Below, in pieces: positions 57,206-64,000 of a stretch of DNA of 64,000 nt. Below the pieces are notes generated by a model. That model made no database searches, was not told where the DNA came from, and saw only the letters and a list, made by a program, of their open reading frames with translations. The stretch comes from Trichocoleus desertorum ATA4-8-CV12. GTDB taxonomy: Bacteria > Cyanobacteriota > Cyanobacteriia > FACHB-46. A program made the translations under genes and the position numbers. Location of the stretch: assembly GCA_019358975.1 (NCBI GenBank), contig JAHHIL010000009.1:60652-124651 (forward strand), in the 5' to 3' direction. Position 1 is the stretch's first letter. Every line of letters begins with the position of its first letter.

Positions 57206-57291
57206 GGTTGTTATACCTCTTTTTTATGAAAAAATTGATGTTTCATTGAGCTACCTACTAATGACCGTAGCACTGATAGACTAAACTCCGC

Positions 57292-58890
57292 CTAGGTAAC
57301 TGCTTCCGGAGCCTCTAAACGTTGAAATACAGGTTTAGGATCACCTAGTGGCTGACTACCAGGTAGTATTCCCCATGTAGCATGAGTCACAAACGGAACT
57401 GAAACATCTATTAAACTTTGGTGGTCGAAATCTACAGTAAATCCAAGCTGCTGATAGATTGCACTACTGACATTTGGAATAATCGGTGATAACAGATAGG
57501 CGGCGAGCCTAACCGATTCTAGTACCGCATAGAGTACTTGCTCGACTGCTTGCTGTTCGCCTCGCTTGTACAGAGTCCAAGGTGCTTGCTCATCGATGAA
57601 CTTGTTGCCCATTCGGACTAGGGCCAAAATGGCTTCACAAGCTTCACTAAAAGCTAGGGCTTCATAAGATTGAGCCACGCGATCGCCCAAGGTAGAGCCA
57701 ACTGCCTTCAAGGGATGATCCGCAGCAATGTCTGATCCCACGACCGCAGGCACCTGGCCATCGCAATACTTGTAGGCCATCTTCAGCGTCCGGTTCAGCA
57801 AGTTCCCCAGATCATTGGCTAAGTCGGCGTTCAAGATGTTGATAAAGCGCGTTTGATTGAAGTCGCCATCTCGGCCAAATTCAATTTCCTTCAGGAAGTA
57901 GTAACGCACCGCATCGGAGCCATACCGATCGACCAAGGCCACCGGATCAATAGTGTTGCCTAAACTCTTACCCATCTTCTGACCATCTTTGGTCAAGAAA
58001 CCGTGCCCGAATAAGCGCTCCGGTAGAGGCAATTGCGCTGACATCAGCATGGCAGGCCAATAAACTGCATGAAAGCGCAGAATATCTTTGCCGATTAGGT
58101 GCAGATTGATGGGCCACCAATGAGCCAAGGCATTCTCTAAGGTGGGCTCGCTTTCGGGGTCCAGTAGAGCCGTCACATAGCCTAGCAGCGCATCGAACCA
58201 AACATAGAGCGTGTGTCCAGAATCAACAGGAACAGGAAATCCCCAGTCCAAATTGACCCGAGAAATAGAAAAATCCTTCAGTCCCTGGCTCACAAAGCTG
58301 AGCACTTCATTGCGGCGGATTTCTGGTTGAATAAAATTCGGTTGTTGTCGGTAAAGTTCTTCTAGTTTTGTTTGATAGTTAGAGAGCCGAAAGAAATAAT
58401 TTTGTTCGTCCCGCCATTCGGTTTCACGTTGGTGAATACTACAGCGATGGCCTTCCAGTAAATCTCGTTCTTCCTTAAATTCTTCGCAAGCTACACAGTA
58501 CCAGCCTTTTTGTTGGCCCAGGTAAATATCGCCACGCTCCCAAACTCGTTGAAAAAACTCTTTAACGATGGCTGCATGACGGAGATCGGTGGTACGAATA
58601 AAGCGATCGCTTTGAACGTTTAGCTGCTGCCAAAGCTGAGAAAATCCAGCGGAAATTTCGTCGCAATGTGCTTGAGGCGATCGCCCCAGAGCTTCGGCTG
58701 TGCGCTGGATTTTTTGCCCATGCTCATCAGTCCCTGTAATCAGTAAAACTGATTTGCCACGCAGTCTTTGAAAGCGCGCAATTACATCTGCGGCGATCGT
58801 TGTGTAAGCACTCCCAATATGAGGTAAATCATTTACATAATAAAGAGGTGTTGTAAGAGCAAATTTTTCTTTATTCGTATCAGAGTTCAT
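57292..58890 (-). CDS. metG: Methionyl-tRNA synthetase
   Basis: Class I synthetase. Has the HIGH-type motif in NDLPHIGSAYT and KMSKS-type KMGKSLGNT. A zinc knuckle carries CVACEEF and RCSIHQR (C-x2-C, C-x2-H). An alpha-helical anticodon-binding part ends the protein. 532 residues, without the C-terminal tRNA-binding extension of longer MetG. Complete. Confidence 0.97.
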   Translation of the reverse strand: MNSDTNKEKFALTTPLYYVNDLPHIGSAYTTIAADVIARFQRLRGKSVLLITGTDEHGQKIQRTAEALGRSPQAHCDEISAGFSQLWQQLNVQSDRFIRTTDLRHAAIVKEFFQRVWERGDIYLGQQKGWYCVACEEFKEERDLLEGHRCSIHQRETEWRDEQNYFFRLSNYQTKLEELYRQQPNFIQPEIRRNEVLSFVSQGLKDFSISRVNLDWGFPVPVDSGHTLYVWFDALLGYVTALLDPESEPTLENALAHWWPINLHLIGKDILRFHAVYWPAMLMSAQLPLPERLFGHGFLTKDGQKMGKSLGNTIDPVALVDRYGSDAVRYYFLKEIEFGRDGDFNQTRFINILNADLANDLGNLLNRTLKMAYKYCDGQVPAVVGSDIAADHPLKAVGSTLGDRVAQSYEALAFSEACEAILALVRMGNKFIDEQAPWTLYKRGEQQAVEQVLYAVLESVRLAAYLLSPIIPNVSSAIYQQLGFTVDFDHQSLIDVSVPFVTHATWGILPGSQPLGDPKPVFQRLEAPEAVT

Positions 58891-59326
58891 GGAAGAGAAA
58901 AATACAATACACTAAAGCCGCTTTTAATCATACATGAGCACCTGCAAATAAGTTCTTTATTTGCTCTTTGATCTAGGCTAATTAACTTCGATTAATTAAG
59001 TCTAGAAGCCAATAAAAATATAGCTAAGGTGACAAATATAAAACTAACTACTATCTTAACCGTAAACTTTGCTTAAAACAGTTTGCAAAACCTTAAATCA
59101 ATCAAGACAAAAATTATTTTTGCAACCTACAGCCACAATGTGCAGTTGCTATTCCTTAGTAGACTTGGGCACTTGGTTCTGCTTCGCTGGGTAGAAACGT
59201 TTCCCGAGGCTAGCGATAATTCTTTACTTAGCTAGACCTACAGTCTCTACTTTAAGACATGTGTTGTGCCCAGTAAAGTAATGTTAACACTGTCATTAGA
59301 AGAGTTAAGGCTTTTGTTGTCTGCTG
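58891..59326. other. AT-rich divergent metG/acyltransferase region
   Basis: 436 bases, no supported gene. Contains promoters of both flanking divergent genes by position. AT-rich on the metG side. No repeat or riboswitch recognised. Confidence 0.45.
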
Positions 59327-60055
59327 ATGTCTTCCAATAGCCCTCTGCAAATTTCTCGCTGCCTCCTGACTGCCTTGGGGACTCGCATGTTTCTCTACAA
59401 TGAGAATTTAGTGCCTCAAGACAGTGCTGTTTTGTTAGTCAGCAATCATCGTAGTTTTATGGACGCTCCGGTCCTCATGGCTGCGATTAACCGTCCTATT
59501 CGGTTTGCTTGCCATCACTATATGGATCAAGTGCCAGTGATGCGGGACATTGTAAAGCTGCTAGGTTGCTTTCCTCTAGATTCACTGGAACATCGCCAAC
59601 AGAGCTTCTTCCGGCAGGCTAGCGAACTGCTACAGTCGCCTCAGGTGATTGGGGTGTTTCCCGAAGGGGGAGAGCCGATGGTTGAAGCGACCCATCCTCA
59701 AAAAATGCGGGGGTTTCATCGCGGCTTTGCTCACTTGGCCTTGCGGGCTCCGATTCAAAATTTGGCGGTTTTGCCTGTGGCGATCGCCTCTTGCGAAGAG
59801 AGTAATAGTGCAGGTATTCCCCTGAAGTTGTTGAGCCTGATTGACCCCTCAGAGCCCCTTTTTGATCGAAATGGCTGGCATCCTTTGGTGATTTACCATC
59901 GTGTCAATGTCCTAATTGGTCGGCCCCACTGGGTCAAGACCTCAGAGCGACAGCACTACCGAGGCAAGGATGCCAAAACTGTTGTGGCTGATTTGACTCA
60001 CTACTGCCACACAGAAATTGACCAATTACTCGCTCAGGGTTGCTATTACAGCTAA
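59327..60055 (+). CDS. 1-Acyl-glycerol-3-phosphate acyltransferase-like
   Basis: 242 residues of the PlsC family. Catalytic SNHRSFMDAP (H-x4-D) and phosphate-binding VFPEGGEP, with MRGFHRGFAHLA after. Likely acylates lysophosphatidate or a related lipid at the membrane. Five bases before an alpha/beta hydrolase, so an operon is likely and the hydrolase may work on related lipids. Confidence 0.88.
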   Translation: MSSNSPLQISRCLLTALGTRMFLYNENLVPQDSAVLLVSNHRSFMDAPVLMAAINRPIRFACHHYMDQVPVMRDIVKLLGCFPLDSLEHRQQSFFRQASELLQSPQVIGVFPEGGEPMVEATHPQKMRGFHRGFAHLALRAPIQNLAVLPVAIASCEESNSAGIPLKLLSLIDPSEPLFDRNGWHPLVIYHRVNVLIGRPHWVKTSERQHYRGKDAKTVVADLTHYCHTEIDQLLAQGCYYS

Positions 60056-60060
60056 ATTGA

Positions 60061-60933
60061 GTGGCTAACACTTCCATACCCAATCGAATTATTGATTTCA
60101 ACCTCCTTGAGAAAATGCAGGAAGTCAAGAGCCAAATCTGTTTTCTGACACCCAAACGCCTGAATCCTCACCATTCCCTGTTTGTGTTCCTCCCAGGTAT
60201 GGATGGTACAGGCCAACTTTTGCGATCGCAGACCTCAAGTCTAGAAACCAGCTTTGATATTCGCTGCTTAGCTATTCCCCCCACCGACTTAACTAACTGG
60301 GAGATTTTAGCCGCAAAGGTGATTGATTTAATTCAAGAGGAAATCGCCAAGCAGAAGCAGCCACGCCCCGTCTATCTTTGCGGCGAATCTTTTGGGGGTT
60401 GTTTAGCCCTTCAGGTCGCCACTCAAGCACCAAAGCTTTTTGATCGCCTAATTCTTGTTAATCCAGCCTCGTCCTTTAAGCGGCGGCCTTGGATTCAATG
60501 GGGTTCCTCTCTGGCCCGTTGGTTGCCAGAACCTTGGTATCAAGTATCCTCAGTCGGGTTGCTACCATTTCTAGCTTCCTTTGGACGTATCTTGCCGGAA
60601 GATCGCCATGCCCTACTCGAAGCTGTTCAATCAGTCCCGCAAAAAACCTCTATCTGGCGTCTTTCCCTCCTAAATGAGTTTGAGATCGAGGACAAGCGGC
60701 TGCGTTGCGTCACCCAACCCGTTTTGCTCTTGGGTAGTGCCGCCGATCGCCTCTTACCTTCCCTAGCAGAAGTCGAGCGGTTAGCTGAGATTTTACCCAA
60801 CGTCACCAGCGTTGTTTTACCAGATAGTGGTCACGCTTGCCTGTTAGAAGCAGATATCAATCTCTATGAAATTATGCGTCAACACAATTTTTTGGCGCAT
60901 CCAGATCACCTAAGTTTGCCTAGCCCCACTTAA
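60061..60933 (+). CDS. Alpha/beta hydrolase
   Basis: 290 residues from GTG. Nucleophile elbow CGESFGGC, oxyanion-hole FLPGMDGTG, acid in LGSAADRLLP, and His in DSGHACLLE. Pattern resembles the acyltransferase/esterase group beside plant phytyl-ester synthases, but substrate is unknown. Cotranscribed with the upstream PlsC-type gene. Confidence 0.87.
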   Translation: MANTSIPNRIIDFNLLEKMQEVKSQICFLTPKRLNPHHSLFVFLPGMDGTGQLLRSQTSSLETSFDIRCLAIPPTDLTNWEILAAKVIDLIQEEIAKQKQPRPVYLCGESFGGCLALQVATQAPKLFDRLILVNPASSFKRRPWIQWGSSLARWLPEPWYQVSSVGLLPFLASFGRILPEDRHALLEAVQSVPQKTSIWRLSLLNEFEIEDKRLRCVTQPVLLLGSAADRLLPSLAEVERLAEILPNVTSVVLPDSGHACLLEADINLYEIMRQHNFLAHPDHLSLPSPT

Positions 60934-61763
60934 GAGATTGAAGTTCATATGAAGTTCATAGTATGCGAGGATTGAGGCAGACTAGACTGCGCCCTCATCT
61001 AAATGCATTGCCAAACTCTCTAGGTACATTGCTAGACACAAGCAGAATCAGGAGTCCATCACCGCGATCGCATCAATTCAAGACCTAGTTTCAAGCATTG
61101 GTGTGACTCTCAAACCCACGTCATCCTGAAGGGAAAATAGAACTATGATGCCAACCCGCTTTTATCTAAAGTGCGATTTTTTGGTAAATCCCTTCTGGAA
61201 CTCGCAAACTCTGACCAACAGTCGCTAGAATGATGGAAACTCGGTGATCCAGAACACTGATATGGAGTTACGTTTGCCACTTAGAAGCGTTGACAGGTAA
61301 GACTCTCCGGTTAGGATGGCGCTTCCTTCAAACTTCCGCTAGTTTGTCCTCTTCACACTCATGACCCTAGTCCATGATGTTTTTAAGCGACTCCTCCACA
61401 CTCTGGCAAACGACTTCATTCACACTGCTGAATTATTCCTTTCACCACCTTGGATAATGACTGTAACAGGTACCATCCATCTCCAAGAACGTTTTAACCC
61501 AACTCTCCTCCGTTTAATTCAGGCTCAAGTTGCTAAATTTTTCCATTCCATTAATCAAGTGCTGCCTGCTAGTAACTGCACCTTACGAGCAGGCAGGCAA
61601 TAACTCAGCAATGCTCACCCTCACCACTTCATTAGATACCCCTAAAGTCACCTGCAACAACGGTTGAGGTTTCTGTCACAGTTGAGGGCTCAGCATTGCT
61701 AGGGGTAAGGCTACGGCAATTGATTAAGCATTAGAAGAGTTAGGTGCTCAGGAGAAACCAAAC
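60934..61763. other. 830-base region with one doubtful small frame
   Basis: Holds the doubtful 80-codon frame at 61361-61603 and otherwise no supported gene. An 8-bp inverted repeat TACCCCTA/TAGGGGTA spans 61637-61707, with a leader before the DUF6679 gene. Confidence 0.4.
61361..61603 (+). CDS. Possible small protein, unsupported
   Basis: 80 codons from ATG, with no clear ribosome site and no recognisable family. Composition is not clearly coding (FKRLLHTLANDF, TLLRLIQAQVAKFF). It could be real because the surrounding 830 bases hold nothing else, or it could be chance. Low confidence. Confidence 0.25.
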   Translation: MTLVHDVFKRLLHTLANDFIHTAELFLSPPWIMTVTGTIHLQERFNPTLLRLIQAQVAKFFHSINQVLPASNCTLRAGRQ

Positions 61764-62072
61764 ATGCTACACCGCAAGATCTATCAACTCTGTTCAGATG
61801 GTCGCGAAGTCTGGATTTTCTTGCGGGACCAGCAACGCTGGATTGAACGCGCGCGTATCCTTGATATTGAAGGAGACTTAGTGACGCTGCGTTACGAAAC
61901 CGAAGAAGAAGATGAAATGTGTTCTTGGGAAGAGATGGTGCGGCTCGAAAGCATTGGAGCAGTCACTCAGAAGCTAGCTACAGTCCCCAGAGGCGATGTG
62001 GAACCTCTAGTTTCCGATGACTGTCCCGAAGCAGAACAAATTCGCAAACATCCTGAGTCCAATCCAGACTAA
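61764..62072 (+). CDS. DUF6679-type small acidic protein
   Basis: 102 residues, MLHRKIYQLCSDGREVWIFL then a short beta-barrel-like region (RARILDIEGDLVTLRYETEE) and an acidic tail. Cyanobacterial family of unknown function. aggag lies ~10 bases before the ATG. Ends in a strong terminator. Confidence 0.78.
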   Translation: MLHRKIYQLCSDGREVWIFLRDQQRWIERARILDIEGDLVTLRYETEEEDEMCSWEEMVRLESIGAVTQKLATVPRGDVEPLVSDDCPEAEQIRKHPESNPD

Positions 62073-62097
62073 GGCTCAGTCCCTAAAATTTTCCGCT

Positions 62098-62127
62098 AAA
62101 GGCAGACAGTCAGTTGTCTGCTTTTTT
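62098..62127 (+). terminator. Rho-independent terminator
   Basis: GCAGACA (62102-62108) pairs with TGTCTGC (62115-62121), 6-base loop, then six T. Flanking aaa/ttt extend the stem. Separates the DUF6679 gene from the thioredoxin gene. Confidence 0.85.
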
Positions 62128-62177
62128 GCTTTTTTTGTAGCGTGGCTGTGGGACAATAGTCTCTTTGCAGGGATTTT

Positions 62178-62501
62178 ATGACTGCTGCGTATATTCAAGA
62201 CGAAACTGAGTTCAATACACTCTTAGAAAGTGAGCCATTACTGGTCGTAGACTGTACAGCTTCTTGGTGTGGTCCTTGTAAACTGATTGCTCCCTTAATA
62301 GACCGACTCGCAGAAGAGTATAGCGATCGCGCGAAGGTGCTTAAATTAGATCTCGATTCCAACAAGGAGGTAGCTAAACGATTTAGCGTCCGCAGTATTC
62401 CTGCCATCATGATCTTTAAGCAAGGCGAGTTGGCAGAAACGATGGTAGGCGCTAAACCCTATGAGGAATTTAGCACCACACTCGACAAATACCTGGCTTA
62501 A
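62178..62501 (+). CDS. trxA: Thioredoxin
   Basis: 107 residues with the canonical active site WCGPC (C31, C34), cis-Pro in SIPAIMIFK, and an extra Cys26 near the site. General cytosolic disulfide reductase; which cyanobacterial class (m, x or y) is not fixed by eye. ATG start. Converges with cheR. Confidence 0.95.
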   Translation: MTAAYIQDETEFNTLLESEPLLVVDCTASWCGPCKLIAPLIDRLAEEYSDRAKVLKLDLDSNKEVAKRFSVRSIPAIMIFKQGELAETMVGAKPYEEFSTTLDKYLA

Positions 62502-62510
62502 TTTCAAAGG

Positions 62511-62542
62511 GCGATCGCGTTCCGCTACATCAACGCGATCGC
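62511..62542. terminator. HIP1-based hairpin between trxA and cheR
   Basis: GCGATCGCGTT (62511-62521) pairs perfectly with AACGCGATCGC (62532-62542), 11-bp stem, 10-base loop. Lies between convergent genes. No T-run, so termination is inferred only from stem strength and position. Confidence 0.5.
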
Positions 62543-62605
62543 TCACGGCCCCAGCCTGAGATGGAGTCAAAACTCAACTGTGGATGCCATCATTTAAAGA
62601 CCTAG

Positions 62606-63502
62606 CTAGACGGGCAGCGATCGCCGCAGCGCTTGTACCAAAAGGCTTGGGGTCAGAGAAGATTTATCCGCTTTGCTAAACATATGATGCTTCATACTCA
62701 GAGTCCTAAATAATCTATGCTGCTGCGGCAATGACTCCGAACTCCCTAAGAATAGAATTCCTGTACTTCTAAGGCTGAAGTAGAAGCGAACCAGGGCTTT
62801 ATTTTGGCCCACACAATTAAAATAAATCAAGGCGTTTCGGCACACCAGCAGGTCAATTTTAGACATTGGTGGGTCTTCTAGCAGGTTATGACGAAAGAAG
62901 AGCAACGGCTTTCGCAGTTCTAATCGAACGCGGTAGCAGTCCCCGTCTCGTTCGAAGTAACGTTCTTGCAGAGCTAAAGGTACAGGAGCAATCCGATTGG
63001 CAGCATAGCAACCTTGACGAGCTTGCTCTAGAGCTTCCACATCGACATCAGAGGCAAAAATTCGCACTCGCTCTTGATACTGCTCTATCCCTAATACTTC
63101 AGCGAGCGTCATAGCAAGCGAGTAAACTTCTTCTCCAGACGCACATCCAGCACTCCAAAGCCTGATGGGTTCATCAGCCTTTTTCTGATCCCGAATCCAA
63201 GGAATGATCTCAGTCACCAGATACTCCCAAGCTAATGGGTCTCTAAAGAAATCAGTGACGTTAATCTCAATCGTATTAAACAAGAAGCCAAACTCATCTG
63301 GGTTTGCTTGCAGATAAGTTGTGTAATCACTATAAGCGTCTATTCCAACTTGTTCCATTCGCAGCTGGACTCGACGCATCAAGCTAGAGGGCTTATATTC
63401 TGTGAAGCTAAACCCGTGACTTTGCTTCAGGTAGTCTAATAATTTCTCAAAAGCAGGATTCCTTTGTAGAGCTTGCTCTGATTGGGTTTGAGGTGGGTGC
63501 AT
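62606..63502 (-). CDS. CheR-type protein-glutamate methyltransferase
   Basis: 298 residues. N-terminal helical CheR-N (FEKLLDYLKQSHGFSF), SAM-binding WSAGCASGEEVYSLA, and CRNALIYFN. Methylates receptor glutamates in chemotaxis; cyanobacteria use such systems for phototaxis. No other che gene is in the window, and the catalytic domain is complete, so it is a stand-alone CheR. ATG start. Confidence 0.93.
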   Translation of the reverse strand: MHPPQTQSEQALQRNPAFEKLLDYLKQSHGFSFTEYKPSSLMRRVQLRMEQVGIDAYSDYTTYLQANPDEFGFLFNTIEINVTDFFRDPLAWEYLVTEIIPWIRDQKKADEPIRLWSAGCASGEEVYSLAMTLAEVLGIEQYQERVRIFASDVDVEALEQARQGCYAANRIAPVPLALQERYFERDGDCYRVRLELRKPLLFFRHNLLEDPPMSKIDLLVCRNALIYFNCVGQNKALVRFYFSLRSTGILFLGSSESLPQQHRLFRTLSMKHHMFSKADKSSLTPSLLVQALRRSLPV

Positions 63503-63708
63503 GTTCTTGGTGTGAGAAGACTTTTTTGCAATCTTTCACCGCTCCAAGTGGACTGGATGTCTAACCCTAACACTCAAGCTTGCAGAATGCTGTTAATTTT
63601 CCAGCTAGTTTCTACAGCTTGAACTGTTTGCTAGCGGTTGTTTGACAGTTTAATTTGAGTAACACTGGAAAATCAGCGTTGCTTCAGCTTATCTAATCTG
63701 GATTAAAG

Positions 63709-63782
63709 GGCGAACGACGGGAATTGAACCCGCGAATGGTGGAACCACAATCCACTGCCTTAACCTCTTGGCCACGCTCGCC
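63709..63782 (-). tRNA. tRNA-His (anticodon GTG)
   Basis: Minus strand. Acceptor GCGAGCG pairs with CGTTCGC, with an encoded G-1 opposite C73, as expected for tRNA-His. Anticodon stem GTGGA/TCCAC with loop TTGTGGT gives GTG. T-arm is GCGGG-TTCAATT-CCCGT. CCA is not encoded. 74 bases. Confidence 0.96.
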
Positions 63783-63897
63783 ATCGCGTTTCTAAGTATA
63801 GCACTCCTTTGAGAAAATTCTCTAGATCCGGGAGCAAAAAAACTAAATTTACAATCAGATAATCTGTAATGGGTTAACTGGTGGTGGGTTCGGGAGG

Positions 63898-64000
63898 CTG
63901 TAAGTCCCGCGCTCTACCGCTATGCCTTCGGCAGGCTACGCCAACGGTGAGCGTCGGGATACACGGACATCCCGCGTGAGTTGAGGGGTATGCGCTACGC
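63898..64000 (+). repeat. Structured repeat or mobile-element end, truncated by window
   Basis: Dense nested inverted repeats. TCCCG-CGCTC (63905-63914) pairs with GAGCG-t-CGGGA (63949-63959), enclosing ACCG/CGGT and a TGCC-ttc-GGCA hairpin. An alternative CGGGAT/ATCCCG hairpin (63955-63974) overlaps it. The style fits a cyanobacterial IS end or structured non-coding element. No transposase frame is visible; it may extend past the window. Confidence 0.45.

Noticed and set aside
1..64000. CRISPR arrays, rRNA, complete insertion sequences or prophage
   Set aside because: None seen. Repeats present are dispersed or tandem heptamers and do not have spacer structure.

Overview
The window is chromosomal DNA of a cyanobacterium, probably a filamentous Leptolyngbya/Nostoc-like lineage. 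The evidence is the very dense HIP1 octamer (gcgatcgc), a complete kaiA-kaiB-kaiC clock locus with a full-length KaiA, and cyanobacteria/plastid families (Ycf20, plant-type glycerate kinase, CCB-type cytochrome b6f assembly factor, Mo-nitrogenase C-terminal-like protein, DUF6679). There is no rRNA, CRISPR array, phage or intact transposon. The genus is an inference.

Layout. 0-3.5 kb: two convergent histidine-kinase-like genes with complementary defects. One keeps the phosphoacceptor His but has lost the ATPase boxes; the other has an intact ATPase but Gln in place of His. 3.7-5.6 kb: glutaredoxin-like gene and murE. 6-10 kb: sbcD-like nuclease, a secreted protein and recJ. 10.2-11.8 kb: UvrD-like helicase. 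12.2-19.6 kb: tRNA-Arg(CCG), kaiABC on the minus strand, and a divergent 1217-residue CBS/hybrid kinase with degenerate receivers. 19.6-25.1 kb: a minus-strand envelope cluster (LptF/G permease, two GT39 glycosyltransferases, a membrane-anchored unknown). 25.3-30.8 kb: ycf20, glycerate kinase, small Cys-rich protein, secreted unknown, ispG and a C-terminal processing protease. 30.9-36 kb: alpha/beta hydrolase and the tig-clpP-clpX proteostasis block. 36.9-40.9 kb: asd-dapA-rnj. 41.4-45 kb: nitrogenase-like small protein, a TIR-like protein and mltA. 45-48.7 kb: antiporter, cytochrome b6-like protein with a lost haem ligand, and a cobalamin methyltransferase. 48.9-56.3 kb: TonB-like protein, sugar kinase, rfbB, DUF456, CCB factor, PBP4-type carboxypeptidase and lptC. 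56.6-64 kb: LabA-like NYN protein, metG, acyltransferase plus hydrolase, DUF6679, thioredoxin, CheR, tRNA-His and a structured repeat cut by the window end.

How it fits together. Most of the content is core chromosome: peptidoglycan (murE, mltA, PBP4), LPS/envelope export (LptF/G, LptC, GT39), lysine/DAP synthesis (asd, dapA) feeding murE, isoprenoids (ispG), photorespiration (glycerate kinase), proteolysis and RNA decay. Circadian functions appear twice: kaiABC with its divergent kinase, and a LabA-like gene about 42 kb away. The least ordinary features are the paired defective kinases, the kai-adjacent kinase with pseudo-receivers, the TIR-like protein behind an 829-base leader, the cytochrome b6 paralogue, and several repeat or hairpin families, including terminator-like hairpins built from paired HIP1 sites.
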